From: Pseudoruminococcus_B sp937901805
Lineage (GTDB): Bacteria; Bacillota; Clostridia; Oscillospirales; Ruminococcaceae
Assembly: GCA_963560245.1 (NCBI GenBank)
Contig: CAUWNS010000003.1
Location: 62,001-126,000 of the forward strand
Reading direction: 5' to 3'
DNA: 64,000 nucleotides
The notes under the pieces are model-generated. The model searched no databases. It saw only the letters and a program-made list of their open reading frames with translations, and was not told where the DNA came from. Shown here one piece after another: positions 23,432 through 31,705 of this stretch. Within the stretch, counting starts at the first letter, position 1. Every line of letters begins with the position of its first letter. Both the position numbers and the translations under genes were made by a program.

Positions 23432-23485
23432 ATAATTCCCCTGTCACTATGATAAAAAATTACGTTTTCTGATTCAACCGCAACA

Positions 23486-23553
23486 TATTAGCGCCAATAT
23501 AGTAGTGCTTTTATAGTGTTTTTATTATCGACTTTCCCATGAAAAACTGTAAA
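23486..23553 (-). promoter_or_regulatory. promoter and candidate operator of the XRE gene
   Basis: On minus, TTTACA (23553-23548), 18 bp and GATAAT (23529-23524). A 14-bp palindrome TATTAGCGCCAATA (one mismatched pair, 23486-23499) lies about 35-50 nt after the predicted start. The intervening TATAGT/TAGTG direct repeats may add contacts. Confidence 0.45.
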
Positions 23554-23729
23554 AATCGCGATAATGATTCCAAAAAATTATATAGAAAAAAACAGTTTTT
23601 CTTCACATATTTTCCATTTATTTAACTATACCATGCAATTTGGAAAAACAAATCCGTTTTCGTCCCTCAAAAATCGACTATATCATTTTTATGCCGTCGA
23701 TTTTTGTCGATATCAGCTGTTCGGTGCAC
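23554..23729. other. AT-rich spacer upstream of the XRE unit
   Basis: No gene. An inverted repeat GAAAAACTGT/ACAGTTTTTC (about 23541-23600) spans the XRE promoter -35 area, and the words GTCGA/TCGAT recur near 23675-23712. Function not evident. Confidence 0.35.
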
Positions 23730-23764
23730 AAAAAGCGGGCATTCCGATTTTCAGAATGCCCGTC
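23730..23764 (-). terminator. terminator of the spoIIIA operon
   Basis: On minus, ACGGGCATTC pairs with GAATGCCCGC around a 9-nt loop, then TTTTTG. Confidence 0.85.
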
Positions 23765-23768
23765 TGCT

Positions 23769-24299
23769 CTATGGCTTTTCAACAATTGAAATATTTTCCA
23801 TTTTCAGATTGGTTTCACTTACAATAATATCCGCTATTTGCGCCGCCTGTGCTTCGTCCAATCCCTGGGTTTTCACTACTACATTTGCCCCATCTTCATC
23901 AACGTAAGCCAGACAATCCTCAAATCCTTTTGCCTTGACAAGGTTTTCAATTGTCCCTTCCGTTTCAATATTGTCGGATAACGCGCTTGCTTTGACGGTC
24001 GCTTCATTTTTCTGTTCTTCTGTCGAGCTTTCATCCTGTAAAATTTTTTTGAGTGTCTCGACGGCTTCATCCCTCGTTGTTTTTCTTGTCAAGCGGGCTT
24101 GTGTAAAATAATCGCCGTCATCCGCAGGGGACGCATCGGCGTCGGTATTATTTTCGACATACTGTGCATCTCCATAATTTTTTCCTACTTCCTGAGAAAG
24201 AGTAAAGTCATCCGATGCAAATTTCCAGTTCAAGGCCACAGCTGTTCCCAAAGCCAACACCAATGCCGCAAGGATAATCTGTCTTTTTCCCACTATCAT
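23769..24299 (-). CDS. spoIIIAH: stage III sporulation protein AH
   Basis: 176 residues: one N-terminal membrane anchor (about 8-25, IILAALVLALGTAVALNW) and an extracytoplasmic domain with the YscJ/FliF-like ring-building motif at the C-terminus (ENLVKAKGFEDCLAYVDEDGANVVVKTQGLDEAQAAQIADIIVSETNL). In the mother cell it pairs with forespore SpoIIQ (or an equivalent) across the engulfment space to form the feeding-tube channel. Last gene of the operon, followed by a terminator. Confidence 0.95.
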   Translation of the reverse strand: MIVGKRQIILAALVLALGTAVALNWKFASDDFTLSQEVGKNYGDAQYVENNTDADASPADDGDYFTQARLTRKTTRDEAVETLKKILQDESSTEEQKNEATVKASALSDNIETEGTIENLVKAKGFEDCLAYVDEDGANVVVKTQGLDEAQAAQIADIIVSETNLKMENISIVEKP

Positions 24300-24312
24300 C
24301 TCAAATGCCTCC

Positions 24313-24906
24313 TTATGATTTTTCTGTCAAACCAGAATCTATTTTTGTCACACACACTCTTGAGGAAGAGATATCAAGCGCTGTTGTGACCGCATTAATT
24401 ACCTCCGCTTTCACCGCTGTGCTGTCACCCCCTTCGCAGACAATGACAATCCCCTTTACTTCAGGTTCTTTTGTTGTTTTTATGAGCGCCTGTTTTTTCC
24501 CATCTTCTCCCTCTACTAAAAGGTATTTTTGTTCGGTGGATTCTTTTCGTTGGGTTTTTCCATTTTCACTCATAACATCTTTGGTCGAGTCCACACTGGT
24601 TTTCGTCTCCTGCGCATAGACGGTTTCCTCTGAAGATTCCAGCGTAACCAGTACTTTTAAATCCCCTACTCCCCGAATACTGCCGACGATTCCCATGATT
24701 TTTTCCTCCAGCTCCTGTGTATACCGCTGCGACGTCTGTTCCTCACTGGAAGAAACCACCTTGCTTTTTTTCTGTCCGGACGGCCAAAATTCTGAAAGTG
24801 CAATCAAGACAATTCCTGCAATGAGGATTGCAGTGAGAATCTTCACCTTTTTATCATTTTGGAAAAAAGATTTTGCTTTCCCCCTTAAATTTTTCGAATC
24901 AACCAT
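24313..24906 (-). CDS. spoIIIAG: stage III sporulation protein AG
   Basis: 197 residues: an N-terminal membrane anchor (about 22-42, KILTAILIAGIVLIALSEFWP) and an outer domain with the ring-building fold. KIMGIVGSIRGVGDLKVLVTLESSEETVYAQE is the conserved start of that domain, and KGIVIVCEGGDSTAVKAEVINAVTTALDISSSRVCV its end. It forms the large ring of the SpoIIIA-SpoIIQ channel. The AF stop lies 18 nt upstream; 13 nt separate it from AH. Confidence 0.95.
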   Translation of the reverse strand: MVDSKNLRGKAKSFFQNDKKVKILTAILIAGIVLIALSEFWPSGQKKSKVVSSSEEQTSQRYTQELEEKIMGIVGSIRGVGDLKVLVTLESSEETVYAQETKTSVDSTKDVMSENGKTQRKESTEQKYLLVEGEDGKKQALIKTTKEPEVKGIVIVCEGGDSTAVKAEVINAVTTALDISSSRVCVTKIDSGLTEKS

Positions 24907-24924
24907 TTTGATCCCTCCTTTGCA

Positions 24925-25419
24925 TTAACTTTCTTCATAGTAGAACAAAAACTCGGTCTTATACCCAAATACGCGGTGCAGCTGGCTTTCCATCGCCTGC
25001 TCTTTTGATTGAAAGGAGCTGTCCAGCCAAATATGGATACAATCAATTTGTATGCTGTGATCTTCCTGCATATTAATCTCCGTTTCAATTTTTTGCGGGG
25101 AAATTTCCAAGTCCCTTAAATTCACAGCGGCTATCTGTACAATATTTCTTTCAAATTCTTCCAATGTCTGCTGCTGCATTGTCTCATCTAATACAGCGGA
25201 ATTGGAATTCACTTCATTGTGATAATCAAAAGATATTTTTTCCAGATCGCCATTTCCCAAAGCGGCAAACGGGGCAAGGAAACATCCTAAAAAAAACACA
25301 CTGACTGCAACTTTTAAAATTTTCGTGACATTCCCCTGCGGAGCGACCATCAGCAGGATTTCCCCCACTACAGCCGAAACCATCAGGACAATGATCCAAT
25401 TTTTAATTCCTTCCATCAT
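24925..25419 (-). CDS. spoIIIAF: stage III sporulation protein AF
   Basis: 164 residues. The N-terminal half contains two membrane helices (NWIIVLMVSAVVGEILLMVAP and ILKVAVSVFFLGCFLAPF). The C-terminal half is a small soluble domain (IVQIAAVNLRDLEISPQKIETEINMQED). A mother-cell membrane component of the SpoIIIA complex. The ATG overlaps the spoIIIAE stop as ATGA, a sign of translational coupling; the next codon is also ATG (25416). Confidence 0.9.
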   Translation of the reverse strand: MMEGIKNWIIVLMVSAVVGEILLMVAPQGNVTKILKVAVSVFFLGCFLAPFAALGNGDLEKISFDYHNEVNSNSAVLDETMQQQTLEEFERNIVQIAAVNLRDLEISPQKIETEINMQEDHSIQIDCIHIWLDSSFQSKEQAMESQLHRVFGYKTEFLFYYEES

Positions 25420-26570
25420 ATTGAACTCCCCAGCACCATCATAAAGGTAGTTGTCACCGTCAAAAATAATCCAAAGCAGAGAATCATTGCAAAGAGGAGG
25501 CCAAGGGCAGAGGACACGGAATCCAGAAGCTTTCCGGCTCGTTCTACCCCAAGCATCCCGGAAAACAAGGCGCCCAGTTTGACTGCGCCAATCCACAGTA
25601 CAACCTGAATCAGGGAGGGCAGAAAGGTCAGCAGCGCTGTGATGATTCCAAACGCTCCAACTGTGGATTTTATCACCTTCATACATGCCTGTACCGAACC
25701 CAGCGCATCCGAAAGCGCACCGCCAACCACAGGTACCAGATTACTGACTACAAATTTAGTCGCTTTCATTGTCACGGTATCTGTACTGATGGAAACCAGT
25801 GATTGCAAGGAAAGCATTCCAACAAAAAGAGTGATTAAAAAACCAAGCGCCCAGCTCATAATACTTTTTAGGGAAGAAGAAATCGGAGAAATTTTTAAAT
25901 TTGCTGAAACGGAGCCTACCAGACACAGCGCCAAGTACATACCGAGCAGAGGCACCAGGGTGCTCGCCGCAATTTTGGCAATGACCTCACAGGCTCCAAA
26001 CAGAAACAGGTTATAAGCCCCTGCCGTTACCGGTTGCCCGGAAGCAGTCATCACCGTGGTCATAACCGGAATAAAACAGAGCATAAAATTGCAGATACTC
26101 TCAATGGTACTAACGCATTCCATAATACATTTTGTCACAGGCGCCACAACAATCCCTGCAATACATAGCGTGGATACGACGGAAAATACCCCGCGCATGG
26201 TAGACTGTGCAAAGGCGCCCTGCATATTTTCCAAAAGTGCGCACAATATCACTACCGCCAGCACACAGCTGATAGTCCGAAGCGGCGCTTTCAGCTGTTC
26301 AACAAACAAATTCCACAGCAAGTTCACCAGATCTCCCGGTTTTAAACTCAGGATACTCTGTGGATCCAGGCTGGAAATCCCGTATTCTTCCAATAGCTCC
26401 CGAGTCCGATCCGGAGCATCTTCCATCAGATCTCCCGCTCCGCTGGACTGAAGGATTTCCCTGTATTGCTCTGTATAATCCTGTCCATTTTCTCCCGTCT
26501 CCTGCGCAAAAACAGGACAGAAGCAGAAAACGAACAACAACATTACCACTGTACAAAGGAACCGTTTCAT
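25416..26570 (-). CDS. spoIIIAE: stage III sporulation protein AE
   Basis: 384 residues with an N-terminal signal-like segment (FLCTVVMLLFVFCFCPVFAQ), a short periplasm-like region and about seven membrane helices (for example LRTISCVLAVVILCALLENM and WVGAVKLGALFSGMLG-type segments). The polytopic core subunit of the SpoIIIA complex, thought to form part of the transport apparatus in the mother-cell membrane. Its stop overlaps the AF start; 26 nt separate it from AD. Confidence 0.94.
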   Translation of the reverse strand: MKRFLCTVVMLLFVFCFCPVFAQETGENGQDYTEQYREILQSSGAGDLMEDAPDRTRELLEEYGISSLDPQSILSLKPGDLVNLLWNLFVEQLKAPLRTISCVLAVVILCALLENMQGAFAQSTMRGVFSVVSTLCIAGIVVAPVTKCIMECVSTIESICNFMLCFIPVMTTVMTASGQPVTAGAYNLFLFGACEVIAKIAASTLVPLLGMYLALCLVGSVSANLKISPISSSLKSIMSWALGFLITLFVGMLSLQSLVSISTDTVTMKATKFVVSNLVPVVGGALSDALGSVQACMKVIKSTVGAFGIITALLTFLPSLIQVVLWIGAVKLGALFSGMLGVERAGKLLDSVSSALGLLFAMILCFGLFLTVTTTFMMVLGSSI

Positions 26571-26596
26571 ATTCTTTCCTCTTTTTTCGTCCGTTT

Positions 26597-26986
26597 TTAT
26601 ACTGTCATCAGGGAAGTTGCCACACCGATAATCTGTTCAAACAGGGGCATTGCCAGCAAAAGGATGACCACTTTCCCAGCCAGTTCCACTTTCGAGGCAA
26701 TTGCCCCTTCCCCAGCATCCCGGCAGGCATCGGAAGCAAGCTGTGTAATAAAACACACTCCCAAAGCCTTAAGAAGTATGGAAAAAGCCTCTCGCCCCTG
26801 ACCGGAAAGTTCAATCAGTCTGGAGAGCGTCCCCATCATGGGAGTCAAGGCGTCGAGCGCCATCAGTAAAATGAGAATTCCCGCCGTCAGGCTTAAAAAA
26901 ACGGAATATTCCGGCCGGTATCCCTTTAAAAGTACACATAAAATCATGGCTATAAGGGCAATCCCAATGATCGCTGCAATTTTCAT
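26597..26986 (-). CDS. spoIIIAD: stage III sporulation protein AD
   Basis: 129 residues, mostly hydrophobic, with three or four membrane helices and the conserved KALGVCFITQLASDACRDAGEGAIASKVELAGK segment of the family. Resembles small export-apparatus membrane subunits. Three nucleotides from spoIIIAC. Confidence 0.93.
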   Translation of the reverse strand: MKIAAIIGIALIAMILCVLLKGYRPEYSVFLSLTAGILILLMALDALTPMMGTLSRLIELSGQGREAFSILLKALGVCFITQLASDACRDAGEGAIASKVELAGKVVILLLAMPLFEQIIGVATSLMTV

Positions 26987-26989
26987 AAC

Positions 26990-27184
26990 CTATAACCCAA
27001 AAACTGATTTGATGGTGGAGAACAGGGTGCTGATTTCCCCCACAATCATCATTAAAACCACAATTAAACCTGCCAGAGTGGTCATCATTGCCTGCTCCTC
27101 CCGCCCGGAACGAATCAGCACCTGATTTAACACCGCCACAATAATCCCAATTGCAGCAATTTTAAAAATCAAATCCACGTCCAT
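26990..27184 (-). CDS. spoIIIAC: stage III sporulation protein AC
   Basis: 64 residues forming two membrane helices (LIFKIAAIGIIVAVLNQVLIRSGREE and MMTTLAGLIVVLMMIVGEI), the usual form of this tiny membrane subunit. The charged loop SGREEQA between the helices is conserved. Confidence 0.94.
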   Translation of the reverse strand: MDVDLIFKIAAIGIIVAVLNQVLIRSGREEQAMMTTLAGLIVVLMMIVGEISTLFSTIKSVFGL

Positions 27185-27209
27185 ATCCTTTTTCCTCCCC
27201 TGTATTCTT

Positions 27210-27719
27210 TTAAAGAATTAAAATGACTACCAAAGCCCCCGCTAACATCCCTGAAGTTCGATACAAGCTGCCATACTTTTCAGCTCTTATCTGCGCCGCT
27301 CTTTCCATGTCTTCAAAAGAGCAGTGATAATCTGCCAACAGGCTAAGCTGTCCTTCCGCGTCTGTTGTTCCGAGTACGCGGAATAAATCCTCAAGCACAC
27401 GGGAATCCTCTTTAGACGCCCCGGGAAATGTCCACCGTAAAAACACCTGCCGACAGGCATCCGGATAGGAAACTCCCTGTTTCAATTTTTCTCTCAACTC
27501 CGGAAGGAAAGAAAATACCTGATATCTTTCCTGCCTGCACAGTGTTTCTATCAATTCTTCCAGAGTACTGGAAAGATAGCGGATATGGTTACCGATCTCA
27601 TCAGTCAGTAAAACCGCTGTTTGCAGTACCCGGACACGTTTTTGCAGCAGAGCCGACTGAATCAGGCCGAACGCCGTACAGGAGACGACAATCAGGATGC
27701 ATCCCATCCATTTGAGCAT
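27210..27719 (-). CDS. spoIIIAB: stage III sporulation protein AB
   Basis: 169 residues with membrane helices at both ends (WMGCILIVVSCTAFGLIQSA, GMLAGALVVILIL) and a helical cytoplasmic middle part. The conserved LTDEIGNHIRYLSSTLEELIETL resembles the GspF-like helical bundle of the family. The start ATG at 27719 lies 119 nt inside the spoIIIAA reading frame, an unusually long overlap. Confidence 0.93.
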   Translation of the reverse strand: MLKWMGCILIVVSCTAFGLIQSALLQKRVRVLQTAVLLTDEIGNHIRYLSSTLEELIETLCRQERYQVFSFLPELREKLKQGVSYPDACRQVFLRWTFPGASKEDSRVLEDLFRVLGTTDAEGQLSLLADYHCSFEDMERAAQIRAEKYGSLYRTSGMLAGALVVILIL

Positions 27720-28653
27720 ACTCTTTTCCCACCTTTATGATTTTTTCAATTTTTCCAGGCGACTGACGGGATTTCAAAAACACGATCTGATCAATTGCTC
27801 CGCTGCAGATTAATTCCTGAATCAGCGGCTTTTTCAGCAATTCATCAAAATCAGCAGCATGGATGGTAGCCAGAAGATGAACACCACTGTTTGTCCCTGT
27901 TTTCACTGCGGCAATATCCGAATCACTTCCGATTTCATCACATACAATAAAATCCGGGGACAGGGAACGTATGGCGGAGAGAATTCCCTGTGCTTTCGGG
28001 TATCCATCCAGGACGTCTGTCAAAGGTCCAATGTCATTCTGAGGCGTCCCGTATATGCTGGAAGCAATCTCCCCCCGTTCGTCAATGACTGCAACCTGGT
28101 AGGTTTTCGCCAGCAGCCGAACCGCGTCCCGGATCAGAGTTGTTTTTCCGCTTGCCGGGCTGCCCGCAACCAATACGTTCTGCGGACCGTCAATATAGAC
28201 ACGTCGGACAAAATCCTGTGCGCAGCCTTTGATCTCCCTGGCAATACGCAAATTAACAGAAGATATCTGCTTGACAGAAGTGAGTTTTCCATCTTGTACC
28301 ACCGCGCTTCCGCTCAGTCCGGCACGGTGCCCTCCTTTGACGGTGAGAAACCCTCTGGCCATATCTTCCTGGTGACTGTGCAGAGAATATCCGCACAGAT
28401 GGAGAACCAGTTCTTCCATCTCCCGTTTGGTAAGGGAAAGGCATCGGTTGTCCAGAATTTCGGTTACGGTCGACATGGAGGTCATATAATAGTTTTGCAT
28501 ACCCGTGCAAAGACAAAGCGGACGGCCGGTTCGGAAACGGATTTCTGTTATACGTTCCTTTAAATTCTGAGGAAGAAATTGAAACCGCTCCCCCCATTTT
28601 CCTGGAAGACTGCCGACTGCCTGCTCGAAAGGATTTCTTTTGCGTTCCGTCAT
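27601..28653 (-). CDS. spoIIIAA: stage III sporulation protein AA (ATPase)
   Basis: 350 residues. A PilT/VirB11-like secretion ATPase that powers the SpoIIIA complex. Walker A is AGSPASGKTTLIRD (about 184-197); the Walker B-like region and downstream motif are DERGEIA and SPDFIVCDEIGSDSD. The His box is LLATIHAADF. The last 40 residues (after KIIKVG) continue past the spoIIIAB start, so the frame overlaps AB by 119 nt. Either the protein has a non-conserved tail or a stop was lost. First gene of the operon; a sigma-E-like promoter is upstream. Confidence 0.94.
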   Translation of the reverse strand: MTERKRNPFEQAVGSLPGKWGERFQFLPQNLKERITEIRFRTGRPLCLCTGMQNYYMTSMSTVTEILDNRCLSLTKREMEELVLHLCGYSLHSHQEDMARGFLTVKGGHRAGLSGSAVVQDGKLTSVKQISSVNLRIAREIKGCAQDFVRRVYIDGPQNVLVAGSPASGKTTLIRDAVRLLAKTYQVAVIDERGEIASSIYGTPQNDIGPLTDVLDGYPKAQGILSAIRSLSPDFIVCDEIGSDSDIAAVKTGTNSGVHLLATIHAADFDELLKKPLIQELICSGAIDQIVFLKSRQSPGKIEKIIKVGKEYAQMDGMHPDCRLLYGVRPDSVGSAAKTCPGTANSGFTD

Positions 28654-28686
28654 TTTCTTTTACCCCTTTTTTCTAGGATTGTTCTA

Positions 28687-28713
28687 TATTTATGGGGCTT
28701 TGTCCACAAATAG
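28687..28713 (-). promoter_or_regulatory. possible sigma-E promoter of spoIIIAA
   Basis: On minus, CTATTT (28713-28708) and CATAAATA (28694-28687) with a 13-bp spacer. This approximates the mother-cell sigma-E consensus, as expected for this operon. It is a match by eye only. Confidence 0.4.
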
Positions 28714-28735
28714 AACCGTTCGAAGTGCCATCAAA

Positions 28736-28772
28736 ATAAAAAACCGGAACCACTCCCGGTTCCGGTTTTTTA
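28736..28772. terminator. hairpin with T-runs on both strands
   Basis: CCGGAACC pairs with GGTTCCGG, flanked by AAAAAA and TTTTTT. It lies between the divergent spoIIIAA and beta-helix protein genes, so it insulates both directions from outside transcription. Confidence 0.7.
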
Positions 28773-28801
28773 TTGAAATTTTTTTAGTAAAATTCAGGAT
28801 A

Positions 28802-28827
28802 TTTTGTAAAGGTATACCTTTACAAAA
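28802..28827 (+). promoter_or_regulatory. 26-bp perfect palindrome upstream of the beta-helix protein promoter
   Basis: Each half is TTTTGTAAAGGTA; the centre is GGTATACC. It lies 43 bp before the -35 box at 28870. Its core GTATAC recurs twice in the leader at 28937-28951. This has the appearance of a regulator-binding site of unknown identity. Confidence 0.6.
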
Positions 28828-28869
28828 AGGAAAAAAATCCCATAAACTGCACAAATTATCAGCTTTCTA

Positions 28870-28898
28870 TTGAAAAAAACAAAATAATCGCTTATAAT
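28870..28898 (+). promoter_or_regulatory. promoter of the beta-helix surface protein
   Basis: TTGAAA (28870-28875), 17 bp, TATAAT (28893-28898). Confidence 0.8.
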
Positions 28899-28931
28899 TT
28901 ATACATAGATCACATCTGTCTGAAAAGTTTT

Positions 28932-29072
28932 AAAAAGTATACAAAGTATACTTTTTTGTGACCGCCTTCGTTATATTCCCTATGAAAATATAACAGGAAG
29001 AGCTGACATTCGGCCTGCCTGCTTTGGAACCGGATAGTCGGTTTACTCAATCAATCAACCCCAACCGGGGTT
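28932..29072 (+). promoter_or_regulatory. structured 5' leader of the beta-helix protein
   Basis: Three hairpins in a leader of about 185 nt: AAAAGTATAC/GTATACTTTT (28933-28955, terminator-like with six T), GTTATATT/AATATAAC (28970-28994), and AACCCC/GGGGTT (29057-29072) touching the ribosome site AAAAGGAGG. No known riboswitch class recognised. Confidence 0.5.
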
Positions 29073-29090
29073 TAAAAGGAGGACAAACAT

Positions 29091-31487
29091 ATGCAAAAGA
29101 AGAAAAAAGGCCTCTGGGCTGCTTTTCTTGCACTTTTGATGGTTGTTTCCATGCTGCCAATTTCGGCGTTTGCACAGGGAACTACCGTTACAGAGGTCAA
29201 GGATGCAGCGGGACTGAAGGCCGCACTGGAAAATGGAGGATCTGTCAAACTGACGGAAAGCTTCACCATTGATGAGAAGTTGGATATCAACATCACCAAA
29301 CCAGTCGAATTCGATCTCAACGGAAACACAGTTACCAAAAACTATGCGTCGATCAACCACTACTTTATGACGATTAAGGACGGCGGTTCTTTGACCCTGA
29401 ACGATTCCGGAGAAGGCGGTGCGCTGGTTGCAACTGATTCTTCCTATGGTTATGGAATCCAGCTGTACAGCGGCGCCACCTTTATCATGAACGGTGGTAA
29501 AATCGAAACCCATGAAGAATCCATCGATGTTTACACTGACGCGAATGCCACAGTGGAAATCAACGGCGGTGAAGTCATCTCCACCCATGATAACGTATTA
29601 GGCGTACGCGGCGGAACCACCACGATCAATGGCGGTACACTGACCGCCGGCGGACGAACTGGTGTTTACATTTCCACTTACAGCAGTACCCCGATTGAAT
29701 TCACCATGAACGGCGGTACTCTGGTGGCAAATGACTGCCAGTCCGGCGCGATCCAGGCTTACAAAGGCGCTAACGTGACCATTACCGGCAACGCTGCTAT
29801 TCAGGCAAACGATTGCTATGCTGTGCAGGTACAGGAAAACGTTACCCTGAACGTATCCGGCAACAGTTCCATCACCTCTACCGGCCGGGGTACACCGGCG
29901 ATCACTGTAGAAGATGAAGGAACTGTCAATGTCAGCGGCGGTACCGTTTCCAGTGAGCAGTCTGCTGCAATCCGTACAGAAAATCAGGCTGTCGTTTCTG
30001 TTTCCGGCGGTTCCCTGTCCGGCGGCGGATCCAAGGGCGTTTTTGAGAAATATACAAGCTACGATGGACCGAACACCTCCACTATTACTGTTACCGGCGG
30101 TGAATTCAGCAGCGACGTCAGCGATTATGTGGATGAAAGCGTCGGCGGCTTGATCCCGAATCCGGATGGAGACGGCTTTATCGTTGCAGATTACATCGCA
30201 TTCAATGGAGCAAACAAGTATGTTACCATCCAGGATGCTATTGATGCAGCACAACCGGGAGATACCATCCTTGTAGCAGACGGTCTGCATAAAGAGCATA
30301 TTTCCATCAACAAAGCGGTTACCTTGAAAAATACAGAAGGCGCGAAACCCCAGCTGACCGATGTTACCGCAATTGGCGATATCAACGGTCTTACTTTTGA
30401 AGGCCTTACTTTCGTAGGCGCTTCCAATATCAAAAATAGCGATACCAACCTTTCTGCTCTCTATCTTCAGGGCGCTAACCTGATGAAGAACGTTACTGTG
30501 AAAAACTGTGATTTCCTCTACAACAGCGACTATGCTACCGCAAACGCCGGCTCTGTTGAGGATTATTCCACGATTGCCATCACCACCCTCAACGTGGAAG
30601 GTCTGACCGTGGAAGGCTGCACCATTGATGGGTACACCATCACTGCTTACCACAACCCTGGCAACGGCGGCGAAATCACTTACAAAGACAACACCATTAA
30701 AAACGTGAAATCCGGCATTGCCTTCATCGCGACCAAAGGCGTAACCGTTACCGGAAATACCTTTGAGAATGCAAACGGCATCCGTCTGGAAGACAACTGG
30801 GGCGGCGGAGAGAAATGTTCCGATGTTACCATCAAGCAGAACAAATTCCTCTCGGTTTCCTCTGACGACACCTATGGCCAGTATGCTGTTAGAACCGAAA
30901 ATTCCAACGGTGATCTGGGCTATGAAGGCGTTTTGGAACTGAAAGAAAATTACTGGGGCGAAAACCCTGATTTCAGCAAACTGATTGTCGGCAATGCTGA
31001 AACCAATGTCTATCCGTACTATGCAAATGCTGAAATGACCGAATTGGTCGCAAAAGCAAATGGAATTTCGATCAACTACAGTGCGGAAATGAAAGTCGGC
31101 GATACGCTGCAGTTGACTGCAACGGTTTCTCCGGAAAATGCAGGCGACAAAACTGTTACCTGGAGCAGCTCTGATGATTCCATTGCAACGGTTGATCAGA
31201 ATGGTTTGGTAACTGCAAAAGCAGAAGGAAAAGTAGTTATTTCTGCTACAAATGCATCCGGCCAGTCTGCAAACTGCACCATCACGGTGAAAGCTGCTTC
31301 CACTGAAAACGGCGGAAACACTTCTTCCGGCGACGGCACTGCCTCAGAGGTTCCTCCTTCTGAGAACAGTTCTTCCCTGAACACTGGAGATCCTTCTGAC
31401 ATGATGCCTTGGATGGTTATCATGCTGCTTGCTTTAAGCGCTTCTATTGCTTCTGTTGTTGCTATCAGGAAAAACAGAGTAAAATAG
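29091..31487 (+). CDS. secreted beta-helix cell-surface protein with Big2 domain
   Basis: 798 residues. A signal peptide (1-28, cut after AFA) is followed by a long right-handed parallel beta-helix in two blocks (about 40-350 and 370-640) with short repeats such as INGGEV/MNGGTL/VSGGSL. A bacterial Ig-like Big2 domain follows at about 652-733 (VGDTLQLTATVSPENAGDKTVTWSS). A Ser/Gly-rich spacer leads to the sorting-like motif SLNTGD (about 761-766), a hydrophobic segment and a basic tail. LNTG is a variant of the sortase motif; no sortase is in the window. The fold suggests an adhesin or glycan-binding/modifying surface protein; no catalytic residues can be named. The promoter and leader are elaborate. 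Divergent from spoIIIAA. Confidence 0.85.
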   Translation: MQKKKKGLWAAFLALLMVVSMLPISAFAQGTTVTEVKDAAGLKAALENGGSVKLTESFTIDEKLDINITKPVEFDLNGNTVTKNYASINHYFMTIKDGGSLTLNDSGEGGALVATDSSYGYGIQLYSGATFIMNGGKIETHEESIDVYTDANATVEINGGEVISTHDNVLGVRGGTTTINGGTLTAGGRTGVYISTYSSTPIEFTMNGGTLVANDCQSGAIQAYKGANVTITGNAAIQANDCYAVQVQENVTLNVSGNSSITSTGRGTPAITVEDEGTVNVSGGTVSSEQSAAIRTENQAVVSVSGGSLSGGGSKGVFEKYTSYDGPNTSTITVTGGEFSSDVSDYVDESVGGLIPNPDGDGFIVADYIAFNGANKYVTIQDAIDAAQPGDTILVADGLHKEHISINKAVTLKNTEGAKPQLTDVTAIGDINGLTFEGLTFVGASNIKNSDTNLSALYLQGANLMKNVTVKNCDFLYNSDYATANAGSVEDYSTIAITTLNVEGLTVEGCTIDGYTITAYHNPGNGGEITYKDNTIKNVKSGIAFIATKGVTVTGNTFENANGIRLEDNWGGGEKCSDVTIKQNKFLSVSSDDTYGQYAVRTENSNGDLGYEGVLELKENYWGENPDFSKLIVGNAETNVYPYYANAEMTELVAKANGISINYSAEMKVGDTLQLTATVSPENAGDKTVTWSSSDDSIATVDQNGLVTAKAEGKVVISATNASGQSANCTITVKAASTENGGNTSSGDGTASEVPPSENSSSLNTGDPSDMMPWMVIMLLALSASIASVVAIRKNRVK

Positions 31488-31512
31488 TGCTTTTCCACTT
31501 GATGAAATAATC

Positions 31513-31554
31513 CAAAAAGCCCTCCGATTCAATAGAATCGGAGGGCTTTTTTGT
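31513..31554 (+). terminator. terminator after the beta-helix protein
   Basis: AAAGCCCTCCGATTC pairs with GAATCGGAGGGCTTT around AATA, then TTT. Confidence 0.9.
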
Positions 31555-31657
31555 GTAAATAAACGAAAAGAGAAGCTTTGATTTCCTATCCTTCACAAAA
31601 TCTGCAAAATCATTTTAAAATCTCTTCTGCGCATGATTTTTTTAAGGAAATCCAAGC

Positions 31658-31699
31658 AAAAAAGCGCGCCTACCTTTTGTTAGATAGGCGCGCTTTTCC
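31658..31699 (-). terminator. terminator of the ligA-gat operon
   Basis: On minus, AAAGCGCGCCTA pairs with TAGGCGCGCTTT, then TTTG. Confidence 0.85.
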
Positions 31700-31705
31700 A
31701 TTTGC

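Noticed and set aside
28905..29090. c-di-GMP riboswitch before the surface protein
   Set aside because: The conserved GEMM-type core sequences are not present; only generic hairpins are seen.
29160..30160. Short repeats inside the beta-helix gene as a CRISPR or tandem-repeat locus
   Set aside because: Repeats are degenerate, in frame and encode beta-helix turns; no CRISPR array or cas gene occurs in the window.
29598..30653. 351-codon minus-strand open frame opposite the beta-helix gene
   Set aside because: Mirror of the repetitive Gly/Thr/Asn-rich coding strand; no independent coding evidence.
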